In this document: positions 19,910-30,013 of the stretch, piece after piece
How the letters are laid out: each line of letters starts with the position of its first letter
Numbering within the stretch: position 1 is the stretch's first letter
Assembly (NCBI RefSeq): GCF_002964705.1
Contig: NZ_PQCD01000022.1
Span: 127,186 to 191,185 of the forward strand
Direction: 5' to 3'
DNA: 64,000 nucleotides
From: Pseudoalteromonas sp. T1lg75
GTDB taxonomy: Bacteria > Pseudomonadota > Gammaproteobacteria > Enterobacterales > Alteromonadaceae
Program-made: the position numbers and the translations under genes
Notes under the pieces: model-generated
What the model was told of the DNA's origin: nothing
The model's input: only the letters and a program-made list of their open reading frames with translations
Databases searched by the model: none

Positions 19910-20368
19910 ATGTCATTAAATCAAGTTGATCGCCAGATACTGGCGCTATTGCAGCAAGATGCAAGTCTCTCTACTGCAGAAATTGCCGATCAAGTCGGCT
20001 TGTCGCAATCGCCTTGTTGGCGCCGTATTGCCCGTTTAGAGCAAGAAGGGTACATCAAGGGGAAGGTGGCTTTACTCGATGAGAAAAAGCTCGGCTTTGA
20101 TATGCTGGTGTATGCTCACGTGCGTTTATCTAACCACGGCCGCGATCAATTGGCACAGTTTGAAGAGCTCATCATGAGCTATGACGAGGTCACCGAGTGT
20201 TATACCATGGCCGGAACCATGGACTTTATGCTGCGTATTATCTCTAAAGGCATAGAGGGGTATGAATTGTTTGTGCGCGACAATTTACTCAGTCTGCCTT
20301 ATGTACAAGAGGTACACTCCAACGTCACCATGACCTGCGTAAAACGCTCCACTTCTTTACCTCTGTAA
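19910..20368 (+). CDS. Lrp/AsnC-family transcriptional regulator
   Basis: A 152-residue regulator. The N-terminal helix-turn-helix is LNQVDRQILALLQQDASLST with the recognition part QVGLSQSPCWRRIARLEQEG. The C-terminal RAM/AsnC ligand domain contains ECYTMAGTMDFMLRIISKG, the glycine turn typical of amino-acid-binding Lrp proteins. The target is not known. The neighbours (SulP transporter downstream, hydrolase upstream) do not point to one pathway. Confidence 0.9.
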   Translation: MSLNQVDRQILALLQQDASLSTAEIADQVGLSQSPCWRRIARLEQEGYIKGKVALLDEKKLGFDMLVYAHVRLSNHGRDQLAQFEELIMSYDEVTECYTMAGTMDFMLRIISKGIEGYELFVRDNLLSLPYVQEVHSNVTMTCVKRSTSLPL

Positions 20369-20378
20369 GCTTACTTCT

Positions 20379-20402
20379 TAGGCGATCGTTACGGTCGCCT
20401 AA
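20379..20402. terminator. Hairpin after the Lrp-type regulator gene
   Basis: TAGGCGA-TCGTTACGG-TCGCCTA forms a 7-bp stem just after the regulator stop. The T-tract is weak (AACTCTTT), so efficient termination is uncertain. Confidence 0.5.
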
Positions 20403-20493
20403 CTCTTTGCTGAATTGTTAATTTCTCTTTGTTTTGCTAGAATCTGCACCCCTTTCGCAGCTTGTTTCTAATCGCACCGCAAACGAGGAATGA

Positions 20494-22050
20494 ATGTTTA
20501 ACTTACTCAGCAAAGCTCCTAGCTCTGCTAAAAACGATATCCTATCGGGATTAACCGTTGCCTTGGCATTGGTACCCGAAGCCGTGGCCTTTGCCTTTGT
20601 AGCTCAGGTAGACCCTCTTGTTGGCTTATACGCCGCCTTTATCGTCGGTTTGATCACCTCTCTAATTGGTGGCCGCCCTGGCATGATCTCCGGTGCAACC
20701 GGCGCTTTGGCCGTGGTGATGACCTCGTTAGTTATTACCCATGGTGTCGAATATCTGTTTGCGACTGTGCTGCTGATGGGTCTCTTACAGATCCTGGCGG
20801 GCGTATTTAAGCTCGGCAAATTTATTCGCATGGTGCCCCATCCGGTCATGCTGGGCTTTGTGAATGGCTTGGCCATTGTAATTTTCCTCGCTCAGCTAGG
20901 ACAATTTAAGGTCCTGGGTGACGATGGGCAAATGCAGTGGATGCAGGGCGAACTCATGTATACCATGTTAGGCCTAGTGGCTTTAACCATGGCCATCATT
21001 CATTTCTTACCGAAACTAACAACGGCCATTCCATCAAGCCTTGCTGCTATCGTGGTGGTCACAGGTTTAGTGCTGGGCTTAGATCTGGAAGCACGCACCG
21101 TTATCGACTTTGTTAAAGATATGACCGGCGATAGCGCCGCAACCATAGCCGGTGGCTTCCCCGAGTTCCATATCCCGCAAGTACCATTTAACCTTGAAAC
21201 CCTGAAGATCATTCTGCCTTACGCTGTGATTTTGGCGGCCATTGGTTTGATCGAGTCGCTTCTGACCTTAACTCTGATCGACGAAATTACCGATACCCGC
21301 GGCCATAGTAATAAAGAGTGTGTGGGTCAGGGCGCGGCAAACGTAACCTGCGGTTTCTTCGGTGCCATGGGTGGTTGCGCCATGATAGGTCAATCGATGA
21401 TCAATATTAATTCCGGTGGTCGTAGCCGTTTATCGGGTATTACCGCGGCATTGTTGCTCCTGGTCTTTATTCTATTTGCCGCCAGCTACATTGAAATGAT
21501 CCCGCTTGCCGCGCTGGTTGGCGTTATGTTTATGGTGGTTATCGGCACCTTCGAATGGTCAAGCTTCCGTATTATGCGCAAGGTACCCAAATCCGATGCC
21601 TTCGTTATCTTCTTAGTGAGTGCGGTAACCGTAGCCACCGATCTGGCCATTGCCGTATGCGTGGGCATTATTGTCTCGGCCCTGGTCTTTGCATGGCAAC
21701 ATGCCAAACACATCTACACGGAAAGTTATGTCGATGAAGAAGGCTCTAAAGTGTACGAATTACATGGCCCCTTGTTCTTTGGTTCGGTGAAAAATTTCTT
21801 AGAATTGTTCGATATTAAGGACGATCCAAAAGACGTGATCATTGAGTTTAAACACAGCCGTGTGGCCGACCACAGTGCCATCGAAGCCATCGATACCTTG
21901 GCGGATAAATACACTAAGGCCGGTAAAACCTTGCACCTGCGCCATGTCAGCGCCGACTGTAAAGAGCTCTTACACAAAGCCCGTGATCTTGTGGAAATCA
22001 ACGTAATTGAAGACCCCAAATATCGCGTTGCCTCGGACGAGCTAGGTTAA
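20494..22050 (+). CDS. SulP-family anion transporter with STAS domain
   Basis: A 518-residue inner-membrane transporter of the SLC26/SulP family, which carries sulfate, bicarbonate or dicarboxylates. The N-terminal signature [19 protein letters not shown] begins the transport domain of about 12-14 helices (to about residue 410). A cytosolic STAS domain follows ([20 protein letters not shown] to [11 protein letters not shown]). The substrate cannot be assigned from these motifs. It has its own promoter region (TAGAAT near 20440) and a strong terminator at 22073. Confidence 0.9.
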   Translation: MFNLLSKAPSSAKNDILSGLTVALALVPEAVAFAFVAQVDPLVGLYAAFIVGLITSLIGGRPGMISGATGALAVVMTSLVITHGVEYLFATVLLMGLLQILAGVFKLGKFIRMVPHPVMLGFVNGLAIVIFLAQLGQFKVLGDDGQMQWMQGELMYTMLGLVALTMAIIHFLPKLTTAIPSSLAAIVVVTGLVLGLDLEARTVIDFVKDMTGDSAATIAGGFPEFHIPQVPFNLETLKIILPYAVILAAIGLIESLLTLTLIDEITDTRGHSNKECVGQGAANVTCGFFGAMGGCAMIGQSMININSGGRSRLSGITAALLLLVFILFAASYIEMIPLAALVGVMFMVVIGTFEWSSFRIMRKVPKSDAFVIFLVSAVTVATDLAIAVCVGIIVSALVFAWQHAKHIYTESYVDEEGSKVYELHGPLFFGSVKNFLELFDIKDDPKDVIIEFKHSRVADHSAIEAIDTLADKYTKAGKTLHLRHVSADCKELLHKARDLVEINVIEDPKYRVASDELG

Positions 22051-22072
22051 AACGCATTTCTAACCTAATCAT

Positions 22073-22099
22073 AAGGCCAGCACTCCGCTGGCCTTTTTT
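22073..22099 (+). terminator. Terminator of the SulP gene
   Basis: AAGGCCAGC-ACTCC-GCTGGCCTTTTTT forms a perfect stem with a T-run, 22 bp after the stop. Confidence 0.9.
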
Positions 22100-22151
22100 A
22101 TTCAGTTGCAATTAACCAGCCTATACATAGACTTAAAGCAATTCTTCAATA

Positions 22152-22889
22152 ATGGGTACGACTATGAAACGACTAATTTCGGTGTTACTGACTTCCACCT
22201 TGGCGATGGGCGTAGCCTTTGGCGTGCAAGCGCAATCCATACCCGATGAGCCCCATTTACAGGTACGCGGCATTGGTGAGGTGTGGGCCACCCCGGATAA
22301 GGTGACCATAAATCTCAGCGTTAACGAACAAAGTATGGATGTGCTTGAAGCTAAACGCGCCGCAGACAGTAAACTGGCGAACATGATTATTGCGTTAAAA
22401 GAGCAGGGCATTGAAAGCAAGGATATTCATGCCAGCCAACTCAGCATCCACAGTAAAACCCGTTATAACCGTGACACGCAATCCAATGAGTTTGACGGCT
22501 ATGAAGTAAGCCGTAATGTAAGTGTTATTCTGCGCCAAATCGATAACTATGCATCGGTTTTGCAGTTGTTGGTACAGCAAGGAGCCAATCAGGTAGGGCA
22601 ATCCCATTTTGGTCTGAGTAATTACGACGAACTGTATAACCAAGCGCAACAGCAAGCCTTTAGTGATGCCAAGCAAAAAGCAAAAACCTATGCAGAGGGC
22701 TTTGATACTAAGGTGGGCAAAGTTTACAGCATTAACGTAATGAGCCATGACAGACCGATTCCATATCCGCGTGCGGAAATGAAAATGATGGTCAGTGCGG
22801 ATGCCGCGCCCGGTGTCGAGCAAGCGTACAATGTTGGCGAGATCAAAGTCACCGCCTCGGTCAATGCGGTATTTTTACTGGATAATTAA
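22152..22889 (+). CDS. SIMPL domain (DUF541) periplasmic protein
   Basis: The 245 residues include a signal peptide (MKRLISVLLTSTLAMGVAFGVQAQ). The DUF541/SIMPL domain runs HLQVRGIGEVWATPDKVTIN to KVTASVNAVFLLDN, with the family's QVGQSHFGLSNYDELYNQAQ stretch. Members are periplasmic, YggE-like and linked to oxidative stress in E. coli; the biochemistry is unknown. The start may be 22152 or, giving a more usual signal peptide, the ATG at 22164. Neither has a strong ribosome binding site. Confidence 0.87.
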   Translation: MGTTMKRLISVLLTSTLAMGVAFGVQAQSIPDEPHLQVRGIGEVWATPDKVTINLSVNEQSMDVLEAKRAADSKLANMIIALKEQGIESKDIHASQLSIHSKTRYNRDTQSNEFDGYEVSRNVSVILRQIDNYASVLQLLVQQGANQVGQSHFGLSNYDELYNQAQQQAFSDAKQKAKTYAEGFDTKVGKVYSINVMSHDRPIPYPRAEMKMMVSADAAPGVEQAYNVGEIKVTASVNAVFLLDN

Positions 22890-22918
22890 CCTAGAAAATA
22901 AACGCCGTGCGTAACCTC

Positions 22919-22964
22919 GCCGAAGGCAAAACCGCAAAGAGTTTTCCTTCGGCGCTTTTCTTTT
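22919..22964 (+). terminator. Terminator of the SIMPL gene
   Basis: GCCGAAGGCAAAAC pairs with GTTTTCCTTCGGC around an 8-nt loop, allowing one bulge, followed by GCTTTTCTTTT. Confidence 0.85.
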
Positions 22965-23015
22965 AAATCAATTACCTGTACCTTCTAGCCTGATAATGTA
23001 CTCAGGAGAGCAGAC

Positions 23016-23408
23016 GTGATTGTTTCCATCTACGCCGCCATTTTAGCGCTGGTCTATTTGCAACTTAGTCTTTACGTGGTCAAAGAGCGCCGTCGTAGCC
23101 AACGTTCTATCGGCACCGGCGACAGCGAAGCTCTGCAACGTGCCGTACGCGCTCATGGTAACTTTATCGAGTATGTGCCGCTGGCCTTGCTACTGCTGTT
23201 TTTTAATGAGTATCAAGGACTCGCAAGTCACTACTGCCATGCTCTTGGGGTGACCTTAGTATTAGCACGATTAATTCATGCCAGTAATATTTCCCAGTTA
23301 GATGAAAATATCAAGGTGAGGGTAGTGAGCATGATGCTGACCTTCGCGGTGATATTAATTACCTCGGTGTCTTTATTGCTCGACGCCACCTTGGGTATTT
23401 ATCTTTAA
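23016..23408 (+). CDS. MAPEG-family membrane protein
   Basis: A 130-residue protein with four hydrophobic helices. The MAPEG hallmark QRAVRAHGNFIEYVPLALLL (R-A-H-x-N-x-x-E) is present near residues 46-65. The family includes glutathione-dependent eicosanoid enzymes; bacterial members are usually uncharacterised and may act in glutathione conjugation. The start is GTG at 23016 with AGGAG 7 bp upstream. Confidence 0.88.
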   Translation: MIVSIYAAILALVYLQLSLYVVKERRRSQRSIGTGDSEALQRAVRAHGNFIEYVPLALLLLFFNEYQGLASHYCHALGVTLVLARLIHASNISQLDENIKVRVVSMMLTFAVILITSVSLLLDATLGIYL

Positions 23409-23513
23409 TCTGAACCTTCGTTATCTTCTTGGCAAAATCAATGCCTTAGTATAAATAGTCGTCTAAAATTGCCCTTAAGCGTGATTCAAAATTACTAGCT
23501 CAAGGGCAAATTG

Positions 23514-25415
23514 ATGACAGACATTCTTATTGTTGCCTGTATTTTTCTCATCTCCTCCATAGTGGCCGTTCCCATTGCCACGCGCTTTGGTTTGGGCTCC
23601 GTTCTTGGCTATCTGATAGCCGGAATTATCATTGCGCCCTTATTGGCGCTACTCAATATTGATCTGATATCCATTCAGCATGTCGCCGAATTTGGCGTAG
23701 TAATGATGCTATTTCTGGTCGGTTTAGAACTGGAGCCAAAAAAACTCTGGTCAATGCGCGCTCAGTTAATCGGTCTTGGGGGTGGGCAGGTGATACTCAC
23801 GGCCTTGGCTATAATGGGCGCGGCCATGTTTTTGGGGTATTCATGGCAACTAGGCCTTAGTATCGGACTTATCTTAACCTTGTCATCCACAGCCATAGTA
23901 TTACAGAGCTTGGCCGAGCGCTCAGAGCTTGATACCGAAGGTGGGAAGGCGACGTTTTCGGTATTACTCACCCAGGATATCGCCGTTATCCCTATTTTAG
24001 CGGTTTTACCCTTACTGGCCATGACCGATATAAGCGGCGCCGACATGGCTGGTGCACATGCTACGTCCCAACTAAACATACTAAGTGGATTAAATGGCTG
24101 GCAAAGCGCGTTAGTCGTGTTGGCTGCAGTGTTAGCCGTGGTAATAGGGGGCGCGTTCCTCACCGGACCCATCTTCAAATTTGTTGCCCAGGCTAGGTTA
24201 AGAGAGCTGTTTACCGCAACCGCTTTATTACTCGTAATTGGCATTGCGCTGATGATGACCTTAGTGGGGTTATCACCGGCGCTCGGTACCTTTATTGCGG
24301 GTGTGGTTTTAGCCAACTCACCCTATAAGCATGAACTTGAAAGCAACATTGAGCCATTTAAAGGGCTGTTGCTTGGGGTTTTCTTCATTACCGTGGGGGC
24401 GGGAATCAACTTTGGCCTATTGGCAGAGCAGTTTACTGTTATTGCACTAACCACGTTAGCTTTGATAGCCGTCAAGGTAGGCGTGCTCTTGGTCTTGGGC
24501 AGAATACTTGGCATCAAAGGCGCGGCACTTTGGCTCTTGGCATTGGGATTGGCGCAGGCCGGTGAATTTGGCTTTGTTTTACTGTCGTTTTCCGTTAGTA
24601 ATCAGGTTATAGCAGCGGCCATGGCGGACCAACTCTTGCTAGTCGTAACCTTGTCCATGCTGATATCGCCTTTGCTTTTTATCCTTTACCAATATGTGAT
24701 AGCGCCACGTTATGTGGTGGAAGGGAAAAGCCGTGAAGACCAGTTTCCGGAGCAAAGCCATGTTATTATTGCCGGCTCAGGTCGGGTTGGCGGTCTAGTG
24801 GATAGGATATTAAAAATCGGCGGGTTTCGTGCCACCGTGATTGACCATAACTATCACCATTTAGAAGCCATGGCCCGAGTCGGCGTGCATTATTTTTATG
24901 GTGATGCGACACGACCGGATTTACTTAACAGTGCCGGGATAGACAAAGCCAAGTTATTGGTCATCGCGTTAGACGACAAAGAACAAATCACCACGCTAAC
25001 ACACTATGTACTTCAAAATTACCCGCATGTTCATGTGCTAACTCGGGCGGTTGACCGACATCACGTTTATCAGTTGTGGGCATTGGGGTGCCGTGACATT
25101 ATCCGCGAAACCTATGACAGCTCACTGCGCATGGGGCGCGCCGCGTATGAAGCGTTAGGAATTAAAAGCGAACAGGCGCAGCAAATCATTTCAAAGTTCG
25201 ATGCCTATGATAAAAAAATGATGCGGGTCACTGCTGAGGCCTTTGATGCCAGTTTGCCATTTCAGGATAATGATGAGTACGTGAAGTTAGTGAAAGACTA
25301 TATGCAGCAATACGCGCCGGAATTAAAAGAGTCTGTTGCAAGCATCATCAATACCGAGAAACAATCCAGTACCACCGACAAAGACACTTACGCTGACTCT
25401 AGAGACAGGCACTGA
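23514..25415 (+). CDS. CPA2 monovalent cation:proton antiporter with RCK domain (Kef/YbaL type)
   Basis: A 633-residue inner-membrane antiporter. The transport domain (about residues 5-390) has 12 helices, with LGYLIAGIIIAPLL, FLVGLELEPKKLW and the ion-binding VLLTQDIAVIPIL motif. A TrkA-N/RCK domain follows (HVIIAGSGRVGGLVDRILKI, then YGDATRPDLLNSAGIDKAKL). In Kef proteins this domain gates K+ efflux through NAD(H) or glutathione adducts. KefC or KefB cannot be told apart by eye. The ATG at 23514 is preferred over the TTG just before it. Confidence 0.88.
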   Translation: MTDILIVACIFLISSIVAVPIATRFGLGSVLGYLIAGIIIAPLLALLNIDLISIQHVAEFGVVMMLFLVGLELEPKKLWSMRAQLIGLGGGQVILTALAIMGAAMFLGYSWQLGLSIGLILTLSSTAIVLQSLAERSELDTEGGKATFSVLLTQDIAVIPILAVLPLLAMTDISGADMAGAHATSQLNILSGLNGWQSALVVLAAVLAVVIGGAFLTGPIFKFVAQARLRELFTATALLLVIGIALMMTLVGLSPALGTFIAGVVLANSPYKHELESNIEPFKGLLLGVFFITVGAGINFGLLAEQFTVIALTTLALIAVKVGVLLVLGRILGIKGAALWLLALGLAQAGEFGFVLLSFSVSNQVIAAAMADQLLLVVTLSMLISPLLFILYQYVIAPRYVVEGKSREDQFPEQSHVIIAGSGRVGGLVDRILKIGGFRATVIDHNYHHLEAMARVGVHYFYGDATRPDLLNSAGIDKAKLLVIALDDKEQITTLTHYVLQNYPHVHVLTRAVDRHHVYQLWALGCRDIIRETYDSSLRMGRAAYEALGIKSEQAQQIISKFDAYDKKMMRVTAEAFDASLPFQDNDEYVKLVKDYMQQYAPELKESVASIINTEKQSSTTDKDTYADSRDRH

Positions 25416-25547
25416 AATTAGGCAAAAAAATACCGTGGTAAATTCAGAGCAGGAAAAAGGGCTACGCAAACACATATCTTATTAAGGGGATAATGCTCTT
25501 TATTCATTTAAATACCCTATTTAACATAACATAAATTATAGGTGGTT

Positions 25548-25601
25548 ATGGATTTTGCGCATCATGCTCGGTTCCTTCGCCTTCTAAATGTCCAATACTA
25601 G
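25548..25601 (+). CDS. Possible 17-residue leader peptide ORF
   Basis: AGGTGG lies 3 bp before ATG GAT TTT, and the frame encodes MDFAHHARFLRLLNVQY then TAG. The stop codon falls in the loop of the terminator hairpin at 25586-25617. A translated short ORF running into an intrinsic terminator is the layout of an attenuator, but its codons are not dominated by one amino acid. The next gene starts 190 bp later. It is plausible but unproven. Confidence 0.3.
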   Translation: MDFAHHARFLRLLNVQY

Positions 25602-25624
25602 ACGGTATCGGACATTTTCTTGTT
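25586..25624 (+). terminator. Strong intrinsic terminator in the kef-receiver gap
   Basis: The stem AAATGTCC-A-ATAC / GTAT-C-GGACATTT has one mismatch, a 6-nt loop, and a following TTCTTGTTT. It lies 170 bp past the antiporter stop. The rest of 25416-25792 is AT-rich with no other gene seen. Confidence 0.75.
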
Positions 25625-25792
25625 TATTGCCGCTCTTATACTTAGCGCTAGCATTGATCTTAGACAGACGCTGTAAGTGCACGTTAAATTTCAATTAAAT
25701 TAACGATAAGTGTTTAATCATGCGTTGGTTGTATTGAGCAAATGCGCCTTATCGCATAGTATTATTTAAAACAGCAATAAAAAAGACGCATT

Positions 25793-26173
25793 ATGGAGTT
25801 TGTTCGCCCGCTGGAGCCAATTCTGATCATCGACAATGATCAGTCCATGCGCAGTTCTTTAGCCGCGATTCTCACCGACCTAGGTTATGACCAGATCACC
25901 GGTAGCGCGGATATTAACGACGCTAAGCCTTTACTCGCACAACTAGACCCTAAGGTTATCTTTGTCGATATCGCCTTACCCGATAGCGACGGCTGCGATA
26001 TCATCAGCTACCTGTCAGAGCTACACCCGCACTGTAAAATCATTCTTTGTGCCGATCATAACTCCTACGAGAATGTTGAGCACAACTGGGAATTTGGCGC
26101 CGAGGAATACATTAGTAAGCCTTTTAATGCCAATAAAGTCGACATGGTAATGAAGCGCTTAGAGCTTAATTAA
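25793..26173 (+). CDS. Stand-alone receiver-domain response regulator
   Basis: A 126-residue CheY-like domain with no output domain. The acidic pocket is DND (residues 14-16), the phospho-acceptor is Asp59 in FVDIALPDSDG, and the conserved lysine is Lys109 in YISKPF. The usual Thr/Ser of strand 4 is replaced by Cys (IILCAD), which may change phosphotransfer or dephosphorylation. It lies 6 bp before the MoxR gene and so is probably part of that operon. The partner kinase is not visible. Confidence 0.88.
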   Translation: MEFVRPLEPILIIDNDQSMRSSLAAILTDLGYDQITGSADINDAKPLLAQLDPKVIFVDIALPDSDGCDIISYLSELHPHCKIILCADHNSYENVEHNWEFGAEEYISKPFNANKVDMVMKRLELN

Positions 26174-26179
26174 TCCCTT

Positions 26180-27088
26180 ATGCAAGAAAAATTAAAACAA
26201 CTTACGCTGGGTTTGGCGGATGTCATCTATGGCAAAGAACAACAAATCAAGCTAGCGCTGTGCGCCATGCTTTCTCGCGGTCACTTGTTGCTGGAAGACC
26301 TTCCTGGCATGGGTAAGACAACCCTGTCTCATGGTCTGGCGCAAACCCTGGGCATGAGCTATCAACGTATCCAATTTACCAGTGACTTATTGCCCGCGGA
26401 TATCCTAGGTGCCAGTATTTTTAACACCAAAGAACAAAAGTTTACGTTTCATAAAGGCCCTATTTTCAGTCAAATTGTCTTGGCCGATGAAATTAACCGG
26501 GCCGGCCCCAAGACCCAAAGTGCCTTGCTTGAAGCCATGGAAGAAGGCTGCGTCAGCATCGACTCCGAGCGCTACACCTTGCCAGCGCCCTTTTTTGTTA
26601 TTGCCACTCAGAACCCGCAACATCAATCCGGCACCTTTCCACTACCCGAATCCCAGCTGGACCGGTTTTTTATGCGCATAAGCCTGGGTTTCCCACCGGC
26701 AGACGCTGAAAAACTACTTATTAAGGGCCTTGGTCCACAAAGACACAAGATAATCGAGCCCATTATCACCTGTGATGAATTGCAGCATATGCAAAATCAG
26801 GTGGATACAGTCAACATCGCTAACACAGTGGTCGACTATATTCTTGCTTTAGTGACCTTAACGCGTCACGACCGGGATATTACCCATCCATTATCACCGC
26901 GAGCCAGCATAGCTTTGGCCCAAGGTGCTAAGGCTTGGGCTTTTTTGGAAGGCCGTGACTACGTAATGCCCGAGGATGTACAGGCTGTGTTTGCCAGTAT
27001 CTGTGAGCATCGTGTAAATCCACACGACAATTACAGCCAGGCCAGTGTCTGCGAGGATATTTTGCGCCGGGTGAAGGTGCCCTTGTAG
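26180..27088 (+). CDS. MoxR-family AAA+ ATPase
   Basis: The 302-residue ATPase has Walker A DLPGMGKTT (about residues 37-45), Walker B VLADEINRA, and sensor AT QNPQHQSGTFPLPESQLDRF. MoxR proteins act as chaperones that mature other complexes and are nearly always next to DUF58 and transglutaminase genes, as here. The next start is 1 bp beyond the stop. The client is probably encoded in this operon; that is inferred. Confidence 0.92.
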   Translation: MQEKLKQLTLGLADVIYGKEQQIKLALCAMLSRGHLLLEDLPGMGKTTLSHGLAQTLGMSYQRIQFTSDLLPADILGASIFNTKEQKFTFHKGPIFSQIVLADEINRAGPKTQSALLEAMEEGCVSIDSERYTLPAPFFVIATQNPQHQSGTFPLPESQLDRFFMRISLGFPPADAEKLLIKGLGPQRHKIIEPIITCDELQHMQNQVDTVNIANTVVDYILALVTLTRHDRDITHPLSPRASIALAQGAKAWAFLEGRDYVMPEDVQAVFASICEHRVNPHDNYSQASVCEDILRRVKVPL

Positions 27089-27089
27089 T

Positions 27090-28079
27090 ATGGCCGCCCT
27101 GCTACACAAGGTCTTCGCCCCACTCCATCACCGTCTACAACATTGGCTACTAAGGGATAAACATAAAACGGCGGCCTTGACCTTAAGTCACAACACCGTT
27201 TACGTATTGCCCTCAAAGCTTGGCTTTGGTTTTATCCTGGTCGCCGGGCTCAACTTTATCCTCGCCGCCAACTACCAAAATAACCTGGTGCAATTGAGCT
27301 CCTATTTAATGCTGGTGTTGGTACTGATGTCCTTGATCCAATCCTACGCCAATATCAAAGGGCTGCAGTTGCAATTTAAAGAAGTGGCCAGCGGTTATGC
27401 CAATCAAGGACGAACCTATCGTCTGAGTGTGGCGAACAAGCAGCGTAATAGCTATGCCATTCAATTACAGTGGCGTGGTAGCACGGCCTTGGTGGAAAAG
27501 GTCGATAGTAATAGTCAGGATGTTACTATCGGTGGCGAAAAACAGCCTCGGGGTTGTTACCAGGTACCAAGGTTAAAGATATTTTCGACCTATCCCTTTG
27601 GCCTTGCAAAAGTATGGAGTTACCTTGAGGCCAATGCCGATTATTACGTTTATCCGGCGCCCCAGCCTCACAACCATGGCCTCAGTAAAGAAGCGATCGT
27701 CGAGTCCCCACAACAAACCCGAGGTGCTTTAACTCAGTCCGGCAACGACGAATTTGATGGCCTTAAAGAACATAAACAACTGGCCGATTATCGCCGTATT
27801 TCCTGGAAGCACTTCGCCAAGCGAGAGCAGCTGTTAGTCAAAGAATTTATAACCGAGGCGGACAGTGCCTATGTTGTTGATTTTGATAAACTACCTGGTG
27901 ACGTTGAACATCGCCTAAGCCTGATGGCGTATAGTGTCGAGCAGGCGCAGCTCCAACATATAGCCATCGCCGTTAAGTTGCCCGGCGTTACCTTGGCCTG
28001 TGACAACAGCGATGAACATTACCTAAAAGCGCTGCGCGCCCTGGCCGTTTTTAGAAACCGGGGCACACATTATGACTAA
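27090..28079 (+). CDS. DUF58 domain membrane protein
   Basis: The 329-residue protein has two N-terminal membrane helices (LGFGFILVAGLNFILAANYQ and LVQLSSYLMLVLVLMSLIQS). The C-terminal DUF58 region has the signature FDGLKEHKQLADYRRISWKH followed by LLVKEF. Its fold is vWA-like in related proteins, and it works with MoxR and TgpA in an envelope system of uncertain role. It overlaps the next gene by 8 bp, so coupled translation is likely. Confidence 0.9.
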   Translation: MAALLHKVFAPLHHRLQHWLLRDKHKTAALTLSHNTVYVLPSKLGFGFILVAGLNFILAANYQNNLVQLSSYLMLVLVLMSLIQSYANIKGLQLQFKEVASGYANQGRTYRLSVANKQRNSYAIQLQWRGSTALVEKVDSNSQDVTIGGEKQPRGCYQVPRLKIFSTYPFGLAKVWSYLEANADYYVYPAPQPHNHGLSKEAIVESPQQTRGALTQSGNDEFDGLKEHKQLADYRRISWKHFAKREQLLVKEFITEADSAYVVDFDKLPGDVEHRLSLMAYSVEQAQLQHIAIAVKLPGVTLACDNSDEHYLKALRALAVFRNRGTHYD

Positions 28080-30009
28080 TTTTGCCAGTAGCGCCTTAAG
28101 TTTTATCTATATTGGCATCCTTATGCTGCTAGCGAGCGAGCTTCCGACCATGCTGTTGAGTTTGTTGCTGCTCTTGTGTCTTTGGAACCTCTTGATGGCG
28201 AGTAAGGGGCTCACTCGCCCTGCGACGCTGATCACCAATATTCTCGCGGCGGCCTTATTGGCGGTACTCTTTATTACCGTGGACTTAAAACAAAGTGTTT
28301 TATTGTTTGTGACCATGTTGCTTCAGGCCAGCATTTTAAAACTACTGCAAGCAGGTAATGCAAAACAGCAACAAACGGTGATCGTACTGACCTTTTTCTC
28401 TATTTCAACGGTCTTTTTGTATCAGCAATCACTCTATAGCACCCTACTCGTAGGTCTTTTTTTCATCACATTGACCATAGCGCTGGCGAGTCTTAACGGC
28501 TTACCAACCACGCGTTTGGCCACGCGTAAGAGCATTTATTCACTGAGCATCGCAGTTCCCCTGGCGGCCTTGATGTTGGTATTCGTACCAAAAATGCCGG
28601 CCTTTTGGCAATTGCCCGGGGCTAATTCCGCTAAAACCGGGCTTAATGAGCGAATCGACCCCTTCGATATTGCCAGCTTGGCAAAATCCGATGAACTGGT
28701 ATTTCGCGCCGAATTTAACGACACTCAAGCCGCTCCTCCCTATTACTGGCGCGCCATGTTACACACGAGTTTCGATGGCAAAGCCTGGGTTAAGGAGCAA
28801 GGTCCGGCACAAGTGCGCCAAGATATCGACTGGCCAGCGTATAGTGGCTCGGCACAAATTTACCTGGAAAAAAGTGCCAACCGCTGGCTTTATACACTCG
28901 GTGACGGGGTAAGTCGCGCATCCGAGGTCAGAAACCTCTATGATGGCTTGTTACAACGTAAAGACCCTTCTGCCTCAAGCTTTAAATACCCTTTGCGCTA
29001 TCGCCCGCAATTACCCGCGACCCTTAGTCGCTACGAATACCAGTTTTACACCCAATTGCCACAGCAAGGTAACCCCCACGCTCGCAGATTGGCGAAGCGC
29101 CTCGGAGCCTCAAGCAAGGACGCTGAGGCGTTTGCTTCTGAGCTATATGGCTATTATCGCAACCAGGGCTTTACTTATACGCTGACTCCGACGCCTATCA
29201 CCGGCAGTGATACGCTGGATATCTTTTTAACCCAGACACAGCGTGGTTTTTGCGGCCATTACGCCAGCGTCAGCGCCTTTATGATGCGCAGCGTGGGAAT
29301 ACCGGCTCGGGTGGTCTCCGGTTATTTGGGTGGAGAAAATGTGGGTGGCAGCAATTACCTGTCCGTCTACCAGTATGATGCCCATGCTTGGGTGGAATAT
29401 CATGACGGCGCGCGTTGGCAACGCTTTGATGCCACTTCTGTGGTGGCACCCGAGCGCCTCAATGGCTCGCTCTCCCAGGTTGATCAGCTGCAACAGGAAT
29501 TTCGCGCCAACCTGGAGCTGGGCCTTTTACAACTTAGCAATTTTGAATCATTGAATTGGTTGCGTATTCAATTGGAAAAAATTGATTATACCTGGACTAA
29601 ATGGGTGCTTGGCTTCAACCAGGAAAAACAAAATAACTTACTAAAGGGTTTACTGGGGAGTCAGTTTGCACAATACAGCATGGCCTTAGTCGTCATTGTC
29701 ATCGCCCTTGTATTGTTTATTGTATTGATGTTAAGTTCACGCCAACGCAAGGTGCGACTAAGCTTTGGTGCCACACAGCTGGCCAAGTTGTTTAATGCCG
29801 CTGACGCCAGCGCCCTATTGTCGCCACAGCAATTGACTCCGGTCGCGCAACTCGCCTACCTGGCCACCCATACACCAAAACTAAAAGCGCAGATGGAGCA
29901 AATATCTCGCCTGTATGTTCAGGCCACTTATGAGCAAAAGCCATTGACGAATAAACAGCGTCTGGAGCTCAAAAAACTAGTGAATCAATCTATAAAAATA
30001 ATAGGTTAA
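28072..30009 (+). CDS. TgpA-like transglutaminase membrane protein (DUF3488)
   Basis: The 645-residue protein has about six N-terminal membrane helices (to about residue 190), a periplasmic transglutaminase core and one C-terminal helix (about 545-565, [19 protein letters not shown]). The catalytic triad is visible: Cys in [19 protein letters not shown], His in [12 protein letters not shown] and Asp in RFDATSVV. TgpA is essential in Pseudomonas aeruginosa and is linked to cell-wall integrity; the substrate is unknown. The antiporter gene follows after 4 bp. Confidence 0.92.
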   Translation: MTNFASSALSFIYIGILMLLASELPTMLLSLLLLLCLWNLLMASKGLTRPATLITNILAAALLAVLFITVDLKQSVLLFVTMLLQASILKLLQAGNAKQQQTVIVLTFFSISTVFLYQQSLYSTLLVGLFFITLTIALASLNGLPTTRLATRKSIYSLSIAVPLAALMLVFVPKMPAFWQLPGANSAKTGLNERIDPFDIASLAKSDELVFRAEFNDTQAAPPYYWRAMLHTSFDGKAWVKEQGPAQVRQDIDWPAYSGSAQIYLEKSANRWLYTLGDGVSRASEVRNLYDGLLQRKDPSASSFKYPLRYRPQLPATLSRYEYQFYTQLPQQGNPHARRLAKRLGASSKDAEAFASELYGYYRNQGFTYTLTPTPITGSDTLDIFLTQTQRGFCGHYASVSAFMMRSVGIPARVVSGYLGGENVGGSNYLSVYQYDAHAWVEYHDGARWQRFDATSVVAPERLNGSLSQVDQLQQEFRANLELGLLQLSNFESLNWLRIQLEKIDYTWTKWVLGFNQEKQNNLLKGLLGSQFAQYSMALVVIVIALVLFIVLMLSSRQRKVRLSFGATQLAKLFNAADASALLSPQQLTPVAQLAYLATHTPKLKAQMEQISRLYVQATYEQKPLTNKQRLELKKLVNQSIKIIG

Positions 30010-30013
30010 AAAA

